Shown here in pieces: positions 16,926 to 23,358 of a stretch of DNA of 23,358 nt (position 1 is its first letter; each line of letters starts with the position of its first letter). The DNA is from Bacteroidales bacterium UBA1769 (GTDB taxonomy: Bacteria; Bacteroidota; Bacteroidia; Bacteroidales; UBA932). The stretch covers positions 1 to 23,358 of the forward strand of contig DCGV01000125.1 of NCBI GenBank assembly GCA_002314725.1. Direction: 5' to 3'. The notes beneath the pieces are model-generated. The model worked only from the letters and a program-made list of their open reading frames with translations, searched no databases and had not been told where the DNA came from. The translations under genes were made by a program, and so were the position numbers.

Positions 16926-17705
16926 CTAAATAAAGAGTTTAAGGAATTTTGAACTCCCTAGGTTTGCTATTTCAATATAATCATCAGAGAGTACAAACTC
17001 TTTATATGCATTATCCTGTTCCACTTTCTTGGCAGAGATACGTTCATATGTTTTCTTATTGACATAGAATTTAACCGGTTCCCTATCTGAATCCCATTTA
17101 AAGCCAAGTTTCCGATATACAATACCGGCAGACCACTCTTTATCAGCATAGGTCATTACCTCTTGCGGATGAAACCCATTAACAAAGGTTGACAATACTC
17201 TTCCCATTCCTCCGACCACTCTTACATCAGGCAATGACGCATATCTTACCCATTCATATGATTCCACGGCGAAACGTTCACCATTAAGCCATCTGGGCAT
17301 AAGTCTTGGTTCGGAAAAAGCCGCAGCAGCTACAAGGTCATTCTGATAGAAAATGCCATATCTGTATTTGGCTTTGCATGACCCATAACTGTGATATTTA
17401 TCAAAAAAAGTAGATGCTGTCTCAGTATCAATCTTTTGGATTGTGCATTTCCTTGCAAAAACAGACCTGAATTGTCCAAGATGAGCAAGTATTCTCTTTC
17501 TGATGATCTCTCCATCTTTGTACCACCTGTCTTCATAGATATATGTGATATCATTCTCTGCGGAGTGTGGATATGGGCCGAATAGAGGGACCAGCTGATA
17601 TTTCACTCTCTTTTCAAGACAATCGTATGACAGATATTCATCATTGGCAACGAATTTGACATCATTGTCATTAAGGAATGTACGGAACTCATCGGCAAAA
17701 GACAT
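16926..17705 (-). CDS. Conserved hypothetical protein with a GNAT-like C-terminal region
   Basis: A 259-residue soluble protein that I cannot name. The N-terminal 80 residues are rich in aromatic and charged residues. Residues about 88-220 read like a GNAT-type fold: HSYGSCKAKYRYGIFYQNDL (helix then strand), VAAAAFSEPR, VVGGMGRVLSTFV in the place of the acetyl-CoA loop, then YADKEWSAGIVYRKLGFKW. The Tyr-Ala-Asp-x-x-Trp-Ser...Lys-Leu-Gly-Phe pattern resembles a domain I know from phage-encoded proteins and regions near homing endonucleases; this is recollection, not a search. No nuclease or helix-turn-helix motif is evident. It is a single gene with its own promoter, divergent from the glycosyltransferase gene. 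Function unknown. Confidence 0.7.
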   Translation of the reverse strand: MSFADEFRTFLNDNDVKFVANDEYLSYDCLEKRVKYQLVPLFGPYPHSAENDITYIYEDRWYKDGEIIRKRILAHLGQFRSVFARKCTIQKIDTETASTFFDKYHSYGSCKAKYRYGIFYQNDLVAAAAFSEPRLMPRWLNGERFAVESYEWVRYASLPDVRVVGGMGRVLSTFVNGFHPQEVMTYADKEWSAGIVYRKLGFKWDSDREPVKFYVNKKTYERISAKKVEQDNAYKEFVLSDDYIEIANLGSSKFLKLFI

Positions 17706-17726
17706 AACCTCTATAAATTATCGTAA

Positions 17727-17759
17727 CAAAATTAAAGAAAATATACCATCGGGCACAAA
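17727..17759 (-). promoter_or_regulatory. Putative promoter of the 259-residue protein gene
   Basis: On the minus strand TTTG (17756-17759), 21 bases, then TAATTTTG (17727-17734), both boxes matching the Bacteroidales consensus. Expected leader is about 15 bases. I could not find an equally good promoter for the divergent glycosyltransferase gene in the same 90 bases. Confidence 0.6.
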
Positions 17760-17795
17760 TATTGATATACAAAGAGTGGATTTTTGTTATGAATT

Positions 17796-18968
17796 ATGAC
17801 AGAACATTATAACATTGGCCTTTTCAACGATTGTTTTCCGCCCATTATGGACGGAGTTGCTGTCTGCGTGCAGAATTATGCATATTGGCTTCAGAAAAAG
17901 GTCGGCGGGGTAGCTGTAGTTACTCCTCGAGTTCCTGAAGCATCCTATGATTATGATTACAAAGTCTTGAATTTCATGTCAGTACCTGTGCCATTCCGTC
18001 ATCCTTATGTCACGGGGATTCCTGAAATCGATCCCAAGATGCTTGTAGATCTGGCATCTCATGAATTCAAAATTGTGCACGCACATAGTCCGTTCACTAC
18101 AGGACTGTGCGCCAAAAGAGTTGCAAAGATTCAAAGGATTCCACTGGTAGCAACATTTCACTCCAAATACCGTGACGATTTCTCCCGAGTGATAAAAAGT
18201 GACATCATTGTAAATGAATTGATAAAGAATCTGATAAACTTCTATGAACAGGCTGATGAGGTATGGGTTCCTCAGGAATCAGTCATCGATGTTATCAGAG
18301 AGTATGGTTACAAAGGGCCTGTAGAGGTGGTAGATAATGGCAGTGACCTTGTCTCAGATTATTCTGATGAATATTTCGCTTCTGCACGTCAATCTATGGA
18401 CATTAGCCCCGACGAATTTGTTTTTCTTTTTGTCGGACAACATATATGGGAGAAGAATGTAAGATTTATCATAGAAGGGCTTGAGAAGATAGCTGAAAAG
18501 CCGTTCAAGATGTTTTTTGTCGGGACTGGATATGCGGAGGGAGAGATGAAAAAACTTGTCAGTGAAAAGGGACTTGACAACCATGTAACCTTCGTAGGGA
18601 ATATTACCGATCGTGATCAAATGAAAAAGTATTATGCTGTAGCAAATCTCTTCCTGTTCCCTTCTTTATATGATAATGCACCACTTGTAGTACGCGAAGC
18701 TGCAGCGTTGCATACTCCGGCAATAATGATTAAAGATTCTACCGCTTCCGCAATTCTGACTGATGGAGGTGACGGTTTTCTCGTTGGAAACGATATCAAT
18801 GCATTCGCTGACAAATTGATCGAGCTTATGAATGATCCGGAGAGGGTTCGTAGAGTCGGAATTCAGGCATCACACTCTATCGTCAGGAGCTGGGAAGATG
18901 TTACTGGAGAGGTTCTGGACAGATATAATCATATTATCAGCAGGCAGAAATTGATTCATAAAATCTGA
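17796..18968 (+). CDS. Glycosyltransferase family 4 (GT-B fold)
   Basis: A 390-residue GT-B glycosyltransferase of the GT4 group, which moves a sugar from a nucleotide donor to lipid, sugar or protein acceptors on the cytoplasmic face. N-terminal acceptor-domain motifs are NDCFPPIMDGVAVCV (11-25) and VHAHSPF (94-100). The C-terminal donor domain has FVGQHIWEKN (212-221) and DNAPLVVREAAALHTPAIM (293-311), a D-x7-E version of the EX7E motif (Asp293, Glu301). No signal peptide or membrane segment is present. The next gene begins 4 bases after the stop and encodes a flippase-like membrane protein, suggesting a lipid-linked acceptor such as a diacylglycerol or polyprenyl glycolipid. Donor and acceptor cannot be read from sequence. 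Confidence 0.88.
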   Translation: MTEHYNIGLFNDCFPPIMDGVAVCVQNYAYWLQKKVGGVAVVTPRVPEASYDYDYKVLNFMSVPVPFRHPYVTGIPEIDPKMLVDLASHEFKIVHAHSPFTTGLCAKRVAKIQRIPLVATFHSKYRDDFSRVIKSDIIVNELIKNLINFYEQADEVWVPQESVIDVIREYGYKGPVEVVDNGSDLVSDYSDEYFASARQSMDISPDEFVFLFVGQHIWEKNVRFIIEGLEKIAEKPFKMFFVGTGYAEGEMKKLVSEKGLDNHVTFVGNITDRDQMKKYYAVANLFLFPSLYDNAPLVVREAAALHTPAIMIKDSTASAILTDGGDGFLVGNDINAFADKLIELMNDPERVRRVGIQASHSIVRSWEDVTGEVLDRYNHIISRQKLIHKI

Positions 18969-18972
18969 AGTA

Positions 18973-19941
18973 ATGTCTTGGAAGAAAATAATTAAAAGTG
19001 TGGCCGGGATAACCCTAGCTGCACTTCTTCTTTGGATATCATTTAAAAATATAGATTTTCAAACATTCTTTACTGGTATTACAAAATGTAATTGGGAATG
19101 GATTATTGTTGCAATGCTATTCGGACTATTCGCATTGATTATCCGTGGAGTCAGGTGGTCTCAAATGATACGTCCTATAGATAACAGCATAAGGTTTTTT
19201 CGGGCATACAACGCATATAATGTAGGAAACCTGGCAAGTTTTGCACTTCCAGGAACCGGAGAGTTTGTCAGAAGTGGTCTTATTTCTGGCAAATCATCCT
19301 CATACGACAAGATATTGGGAACTGTAGCAACAGAGCGAATTATTGACGCCTTATCCATTATTTTTCTTACAATAGCTATTATTGTACTGTCTGACGGAAC
19401 AACTGCCAATTTCTTTGAATCCAATATCATTGATCCTTTTGTGAAGAGTTTTTCACTTACCAAGTTAGCAGTATTAGTTACAATTGTCATAACAACAACA
19501 CTCTTCATACTGGCTGTAAAGATTTTAAGTAAGAGAGTAAAGATTTTTGAAAAGATTGACCTGTTTATTATAGGTTTGTGGAGAGGTATGAAATCCATTT
19601 CCAAAATCGAACATAAGGGAAGATTTATTCTTTTCACTTTGCTGATTTGGGCATGTTATTGGATGGAGGCTGAGGCAGTGGTGCTCTCACTGCAAGGGAT
19701 TATCGACATCTCAATTATTGACTCTCTATTTATTTCTCTATTGGGAAGTATATCATCAATAATCCCTGTTCCTGGCGGAATTGGCGCATACCATTATCTG
19801 ATTGCATTAGCCATGAGTTCATTGTTCGGATGTACGTGGGGAAACGGGATTATTTTTGCCACATTGCTCCACGAACCTCATAATTTTGTTATTGTTGCAT
19901 CCGGTTTGTTATCATCATTGTCCTTAAAAAGAAGAAAGTAA
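18973..19941 (+). CDS. Lysylphosphatidylglycerol synthase TM-region / UPF0104 flippase-like membrane protein
   Basis: A 322-residue integral membrane protein with about seven or eight hydrophobic segments, of the LPG_synthase_TM (AglD/MprF N-terminal-like) family. Family blocks are visible: LASFALPGTGEFVRSGLIS (87-105), LGTVATERIIDALSI (115-129) and IPVPGGIGAYHYLIALAM near the C-terminus. In MprF this domain flips aminoacylated phospholipids, and standalone members are linked to glycolipid or polyprenol-linked sugar metabolism. The aminoacyl-transferase domain of MprF is absent. The 4-base spacing to the upstream glycosyltransferase indicates an operon and suggests a joint role in making and moving a glycosylated lipid. 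Substrate unknown. Confidence 0.88.
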   Translation: MSWKKIIKSVAGITLAALLLWISFKNIDFQTFFTGITKCNWEWIIVAMLFGLFALIIRGVRWSQMIRPIDNSIRFFRAYNAYNVGNLASFALPGTGEFVRSGLISGKSSSYDKILGTVATERIIDALSIIFLTIAIIVLSDGTTANFFESNIIDPFVKSFSLTKLAVLVTIVITTTLFILAVKILSKRVKIFEKIDLFIIGLWRGMKSISKIEHKGRFILFTLLIWACYWMEAEAVVLSLQGIIDISIIDSLFISLLGSISSIIPVPGGIGAYHYLIALAMSSLFGCTWGNGIIFATLLHEPHNFVIVASGLLSSLSLKRRK

Positions 19942-19962
19942 CAGCCATCACTACCGATAATC

Positions 19963-19982
19963 ACAATTAATTGTTAGATTTG
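19963..19982 (+). promoter_or_regulatory. Putative -7 box and adjoining palindrome upstream of the S46 peptidase
   Basis: TAGATTTG (19975-19982) matches the TAnnTTTG -7 consensus and sits 18 bases before the ATG at 20001. No TTTG is found at the -33 spacing. Immediately upstream is a perfect 12-base palindrome ACAATTAATTGT (19963-19974), a possible regulator site, although short AT-rich palindromes also arise by chance. Confidence 0.45.
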
Positions 19983-20000
19983 TACGTTATATAAATCTCT

Positions 20001-22118
20001 ATGAAACGTACAATTACAACACTCATTACACTATTATTCTGCATAGCCGTTTTTGCTGACAATGGCATGTGGCTTCCATCTCAAATTCAAGAGAGGATTG
20101 CAGATATGCAGTCAAAAGGTTTCAAACTTACTGCTCAGGATATTTACAATATCAATTCTTCTTCAATCAAGGATGCTGTGGTCCACTTCAACGGAGGATG
20201 CTCAGGTGAATTAATTTCAGACAATGGTCTTTTAATAACGAATTATCACTGTGGCTACAGTCAGATTCAGGCTCATAGTTCTGTTGACCATGACTATCTT
20301 GCTGACGGATTCTGGGCAATGACAATAGACGAGGAGTTGCCGAACAAATCTTGTTATGTCGATTTCCTTGTCAGAATGGAAGATGTCACTGAGAAGGTTT
20401 TGAAGGGAGTAACCGAAGATATGACTGAAGATGAAAGAGTGGCTCAGATTGAAAAGAACAGCGAACCACTTATCCGAGCTGCAAGCGATGAAGGTGTAGG
20501 TTACAGTGCTGTTGTCAAACCATTATATTATGGCAATCAATATTTCATCTGGGTTTATCAAACATTCACTGATGTACGTCTGGTCGGAGCTCCTCCTACT
20601 GCTATAGGCAAGTTCGGCGGTGATACCGATAACTGGATGTGGCCAAGACATACAGGAGATTTTTCTCTGTTTAGAATATATACTGACAAGAACGGTAACC
20701 CAGCTGACTACTCTCCGGAAAACATTCCGTTCCAACCTGAAAGAAAGTTTAAACTCTCTGTAAAAGAGCGTATTGAAGGCGATTTTACTTTTGTTTATGG
20801 TTATCCTGGTACAACAAAAGAGTATGTCTATTCAGAAGAGGTCCGTTTTATTTCAGAAATTTCAGACCCAGCGAAGCATAATTTGCGCACATTGCGTCTG
20901 GATGTTCAAGAGAAATATATGTCAGGCGACCGTGCAGTAAGGATTCAATACGCTTCAAAGAACTCTTCAGTTTCAAATGCATGGAAGAAATGGGAAGGTG
21001 AAATGAAGGGTATAAGAAAGATGAATACTGTTCAGACTAAAAGAGAATTCGAGGAGGCTTTCAAAGTTTGGGCTGCGGACAAACCTGAATATGCCGGTTT
21101 GATTGATAGATTTGCTGAGTTATATTCTAGTTATATCCCATTGGCATCTGCGAAGGATTACTATTCGGAAGCCATTACTGCAAATGAAATCATATCATTT
21201 GCCAACACTTTAAGAAGCGCTGTTTCACGGGGATCCACAGAAAAATCAATCTTCAACACAATCGATGATTATTTTAAGAATTATTTCCTTCCTATTGATC
21301 AAGAGTCTTTCAAATTGATCTTTGCGGAGTATCAAAGAAGCGTTCCTGATAATTTTAAACCAGATTATTTCTTTGATAAATTAAAGGAATACGGCTCTAC
21401 TGACAAGTGGGTTGATGCTATTTTCGCCAAAAGTGCCCTGACGACGGAGGATGGAGCCAAGTCTATTGTAATGAGAGCTCTAGAAGCTAAAGATTACGCC
21501 AAAGTGCTCGATTCAGATCCGGCATTTGAATTTGCAAATGAGTTTAAAAAACATTACCAGTCGTTGATAGCAGCACCTTTGGAAGAACTGACAGCGGAGA
21601 TCAATTTATTATATCGCAGTTATATGAAGGGGCAGATGGAGTTTGATACTGCAAGAACCTTCTTCCCTGACGCTAATTCAACACTTCGCGTTTCGTATGG
21701 ACAGATTGACGGTTATTCACCTAAAGATGCTGTCTATTACAAACCTTTCTCAACACTTGACGGAGTAATGCAGAAGGACAATCCTGAAATATTTGATTAT
21801 AACATCCCTCAAAAACTTCGAGACATTTATGCTGCCAAAGATTTTGGCCGTTGGGAGCTAAATGGCACCGTTCCAATCTGCTTCATAGCAACCAACCATA
21901 CATCAGGCGGCAATTCAGGAAGTCCTGTCATCGATGCTGAAGGTAATTTGATGGGAATCAATTTTGACCGTGTATGGGAGGGTACAATGAGCGATATCGT
22001 TTTCGACCCGGATATCTGCCGAAATATATCTCTTGACATGAGATACGTCATGTTCATTATTGACAAGGTTGCCGGATGTCATAGATTATTGGACGAAATT
22101 GAGGTCATTGATTTCTAA
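20001..22118 (+). CDS. dpp11: S46 family dipeptidyl peptidase, DPP11 type (Asp/Glu-specific)
   Basis: A 705-residue secreted serine exopeptidase with a signal peptide (MKRTITTLITLLFCIAVFA, then DNGMW). S46 enzymes remove dipeptides from peptide N-termini in the periplasm, supplying amino-acid-fermenting Bacteroidetes. The chymotrypsin-like triad is visible: His83 in NYHCGYSQ, a conserved Asp (probably Asp220 in WPRHTGDFS) and Ser639 in GGNSGSPV. The residue 18 after the serine is Arg657 (GINFDRVWEG). In P. gingivalis DPP11 the equivalent Arg673 selects acidic P1 residues, whereas DPP7 has Gly there. I therefore predict Asp/Glu specificity. A helical domain fills the middle (about 330-560), as in the family. 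An iminopeptidase-type gene follows 27 bases later. Confidence 0.92.
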   Translation: MKRTITTLITLLFCIAVFADNGMWLPSQIQERIADMQSKGFKLTAQDIYNINSSSIKDAVVHFNGGCSGELISDNGLLITNYHCGYSQIQAHSSVDHDYLADGFWAMTIDEELPNKSCYVDFLVRMEDVTEKVLKGVTEDMTEDERVAQIEKNSEPLIRAASDEGVGYSAVVKPLYYGNQYFIWVYQTFTDVRLVGAPPTAIGKFGGDTDNWMWPRHTGDFSLFRIYTDKNGNPADYSPENIPFQPERKFKLSVKERIEGDFTFVYGYPGTTKEYVYSEEVRFISEISDPAKHNLRTLRLDVQEKYMSGDRAVRIQYASKNSSVSNAWKKWEGEMKGIRKMNTVQTKREFEEAFKVWAADKPEYAGLIDRFAELYSSYIPLASAKDYYSEAITANEIISFANTLRSAVSRGSTEKSIFNTIDDYFKNYFLPIDQESFKLIFAEYQRSVPDNFKPDYFFDKLKEYGSTDKWVDAIFAKSALTTEDGAKSIVMRALEAKDYAKVLDSDPAFEFANEFKKHYQSLIAAPLEELTAEINLLYRSYMKGQMEFDTARTFFPDANSTLRVSYGQIDGYSPKDAVYYKPFSTLDGVMQKDNPEIFDYNIPQKLRDIYAAKDFGRWELNGTVPICFIATNHTSGGNSGSPVIDAEGNLMGINFDRVWEGTMSDIVFDPDICRNISLDMRYVMFIIDKVAGCHRLLDEIEVIDF

Positions 22119-22145
22119 TTTCAAACACGGAACGCAATTTTAGAG

Positions 22146-23027
22146 ATGAAATTTACAGAAGGATATATGCCCTATCTGGGCCATCAGACATATTATAGAA
22201 TAGTAGGTCAATGCAAGGATGGTAAGAAACCCATACTGCTTATGCATGGCGGGCCCGGAAGCACTCATAACTATTTCGAAGTTTTGGACAGTATCGCCCA
22301 GAGCGGACGTGCAGTTATCAGTTATGACCAGATCGGTTGCGGCAACTCTTTTCTTGACGGGCATCCTGAGTTATGGACGATGAAGACATGGACTGAGGAG
22401 TTGATAGCGCTTCGCAAGCATCTCGGCTTGGAGGAGTGTCATATTCTTGGTCAATCTTGGGGTGGAATGTTAGCAATCTCATATTTGATTGAAAAACGCC
22501 CTGCCGGTATCCGTTCAGCAATTCTTTCAAGTACTCTCCCTGCAAATGAGTTATGGTGCCGGGAGCAGCATCGCATGATAAAACATCTTCCTGCTGATGA
22601 ACAGAAGGCAATTGCCCAAGCGGAATTAACCGGTTGTTTTGACGCACCTGATTATATTGCGGCAAATGACCACTATATGGAGTTGCATTGTGCAGGGCCA
22701 GTGACAGAATCCAGTCCTGAGTGCCTTCGCAGGCCTAAGCGCTCCGGAGCAGAATCTTATCTTTACGGATGGGGCCCTAATGAATACAATGCGACTGGGA
22801 GTCTCGGTGACTATAACTACACCGACAGGCTCGGCGAAATCTCAGTCCCTTGCCTTATTATGAGCGGGACAGAGGATTTATGTACTCCAATTATAGCCAA
22901 GACTATGTTTGACGGTATCCGAGATAGTCGATGGGAGCTCTTCGCCGGTTGTCGTCACATGCCGTTTGTCGAGGATAACGAACACTATTGCCGTGTCCTT
23001 GAGCATTGGCTTGATGAGAAAGACTAG
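22146..23027 (+). CDS. Proline iminopeptidase-family alpha/beta hydrolase
   Basis: A 293-residue alpha/beta hydrolase of the prolyl aminopeptidase (S33) family, which removes N-terminal residues, classically proline, from short peptides. Motifs are HGGPGSTHNYF with the oxyanion loop (34-44), SYDQIGCGNS (59-68), nucleophile elbow GQSWGG with Ser104, Asp244 in SGTEDLCTP, and His271 in GCRHMPF. There is no signal peptide, so it should act in the cytoplasm on peptides produced outside. It lies 27 bases after the DPP11-type gene on the same strand, and both probably belong to one peptide-use operon. Related members hydrolyse other amides or lactones, so the exact substrate is open. A weak hairpin with T-runs follows. 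Confidence 0.85.
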   Translation: MKFTEGYMPYLGHQTYYRIVGQCKDGKKPILLMHGGPGSTHNYFEVLDSIAQSGRAVISYDQIGCGNSFLDGHPELWTMKTWTEELIALRKHLGLEECHILGQSWGGMLAISYLIEKRPAGIRSAILSSTLPANELWCREQHRMIKHLPADEQKAIAQAELTGCFDAPDYIAANDHYMELHCAGPVTESSPECLRRPKRSGAESYLYGWGPNEYNATGSLGDYNYTDRLGEISVPCLIMSGTEDLCTPIIAKTMFDGIRDSRWELFAGCRHMPFVEDNEHYCRVLEHWLDEKD

Positions 23028-23035
23028 ATACTCCT

Positions 23036-23065
23036 AAAGAGCCTCCTGGCTTTGCTATTTTTTTT
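23036..23065 (+). terminator. Probable terminator after the iminopeptidase gene
   Basis: AGCC, loop TCCT, GGCT (23040-23051) with extra A-T pairs across a one-base bulge, followed shortly by a T8 run and more T-rich sequence. The stem is short, so confidence is moderate. Confidence 0.45.
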
Positions 23066-23073
23066 AATTTTTT

Positions 23074-23104
23074 TTTGCTATCGTAAAAAATAGTTTTACA
23101 TTTG
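23074..23104 (+). promoter_or_regulatory. Promoter of tRNA-Lys
   Basis: TTTG (23074-23077), 19 bases, then TACATTTG (23097-23104): an exact match to the Bacteroidales promoter. The expected start lies a few bases before the tRNA 5' end at 23117, giving a very short leader. Confidence 0.75.
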
Positions 23105-23116
23105 CACTCCCAATTC

Positions 23117-23189
23117 GCTTCCTTAGCTCAGTTGGTAGAGCACGACACTCTTAATGTTGGGGTCCAGGGTTCGAGCCCCTGAGGGAGCA
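23117..23189 (+). tRNA. tRNA-Lys (anticodon CTT)
   Basis: A complete 73-nt cloverleaf. The acceptor stem is GCTTCCT/AGGGAGC with one G-U pair. D-arm is GCTC-AGTTGGTA-GAGC. Anticodon arm is CGACA-CTCTTAA-TGTTG with anticodon CTT, decoding AAG as lysine. The variable loop is GGGTC and the T-arm is CAGGG-TTCGAGC-CCCTG. The discriminator is A and CCA is not encoded. The gene has its own promoter, and the terminator hairpin begins inside its 3' acceptor strand. Confidence 0.97.
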
Positions 23190-23228
23190 CAAAAAAAGAG
23201 ACCAAATGGTCTCTTTTTTTGTGCTCCC
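23183..23228 (+). terminator. tRNA-Lys terminator: long perfect inverted repeat overlapping the tRNA 3' end
   Basis: Bases 23183-23203 and 23208-23228 are perfect reverse complements (21 bp) around the loop AAAT. The core is GAGACC/GGTCTC flanked by A7 and T7, a standard terminator. The outer part pairs GGGAGCAC at the tRNA 3' end with GTGCTCCC downstream. Confidence 0.8.
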
Positions 23229-23354
23229 ATGGGTCGCATCTTTATACTGGAGGGCTCTGCCCTCCAAACCTCCCGCGTTGCTTCGCAACGAGTCGCAGAA
23301 GCGACTTTTCGTATTATCATTCGTTATTCCCTTTGGTCTCTTTTTTTGTGCTCC
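23208..23354. repeat. 20-bp direct repeats flanking a three-hairpin module
   Basis: GGTCTCTTTTTTTGTGCTCC occurs at 23208-23227 and again at 23335-23354, 127 bases apart. Between them are three consecutive hairpins: GGAGGGC/GCCCTCC (23249-23265), CGTTGC/GCAACG (23276-23290) and AGTCGC/GCGACT (23291-23306, followed by TTTT). No convincing reading frame or promoter is seen. It could be a repeated intergenic element or a structured RNA. The window ends 4 bases after the second copy, so its full extent is unknown. Confidence 0.6.
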
Positions 23355-23358
23355 AATG

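Noticed and set aside
23123..23320. Minus-strand open frame of 65 codons across the tRNA and hairpin region
   Set aside because: Its C-terminal part (SGARTLDPNIKSVVLYQLS) is the antisense reading of tRNA-Lys, a well-known spurious protein annotation; the rest crosses hairpins and the terminator.
23335..23358. Possible second tRNA on the minus strand starting beyond the window edge
   Set aside because: Only 4 bases follow the repeated segment, and its would-be acceptor end (ATTGGAGCAC) differs from tRNA-Lys; it cannot be tested here.

Overview
The window looks like a chromosomal segment of a Bacteroidales bacterium (Bacteroides/Prevotella/Porphyromonas-like). Evidence: AT-rich coding DNA, an S46-family dipeptidyl peptidase with the DPP11 specificity residue, a small single-RRM protein, a ClpC/GyrA/TPR cluster, weak Shine-Dalgarno sites, and several promoters matching the Bacteroidales form (TTTG, 19-21 bases, TAnnTTTG). 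The best two are upstream of ackA and of the tRNA gene. I see no insertion sequence, CRISPR array, prophage block or rRNA.

Layout. 28-3739 (minus): a tight three-gene operon for a MATE exporter, a cytidylate-kinase-like protein and the ribosome-associated ABC-F protein EttA. 3822-4070 (minus): a single-RRM RNA-binding protein whose terminator hairpin abuts the MATE promoter. 4186-5601 (minus): a PurF-like protein that has lost its glutaminase nucleophile. 5647-6753 (minus): a minimal ComEC-like membrane protein. 6810-8934 (plus): acetate kinase followed by a phosphate butyryltransferase-type enzyme, ending at a strong terminator. 9001-12838 (minus): gyrA, then a secreted TPR protein. 12943-16858 (plus): clpC overlapping an amino-acid ABC transporter subunit in which substrate-binding protein and permease are fused. 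16926-17705 (minus): a protein of unknown function with an acetyltransferase-like C-terminal half. 17796-19941 (plus): glycosyltransferase plus flippase-like membrane protein. 20001-23027 (plus): a DPP11-type dipeptidyl peptidase plus a proline-iminopeptidase-type hydrolase. 23117-23189: tRNA-Lys(CTT), followed by an unusual structured repeat region that runs to the window edge. No stretch over 300 bases lacks a gene.

Most genes are core or housekeeping. Functional links visible in the order of genes are acyl-phosphate/ATP formation (ackA-ptb), periplasmic peptide breakdown feeding a cytoplasmic aminopeptidase (S46 peptidase and hydrolase), envelope glycolipid or polysaccharide work (glycosyltransferase and flippase-like protein), and DNA topology with protein quality control (gyrA divergent from clpC).

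The observations I rate highest are: (1) the transporter at 15347-16858, whose binding protein appears circularly permuted (lobe 2 before lobe 1) and fused to the permease; (2) the glutaminase-dead PurF paralogue that keeps its PRPP loop and four iron-sulfur cysteines; and (3) the tRNA-Lys terminator, a perfect 21-bp inverted repeat that swallows the tRNA 3' end, followed by three hairpins and a second copy of one arm. I found no clear-cut new multi-gene system.
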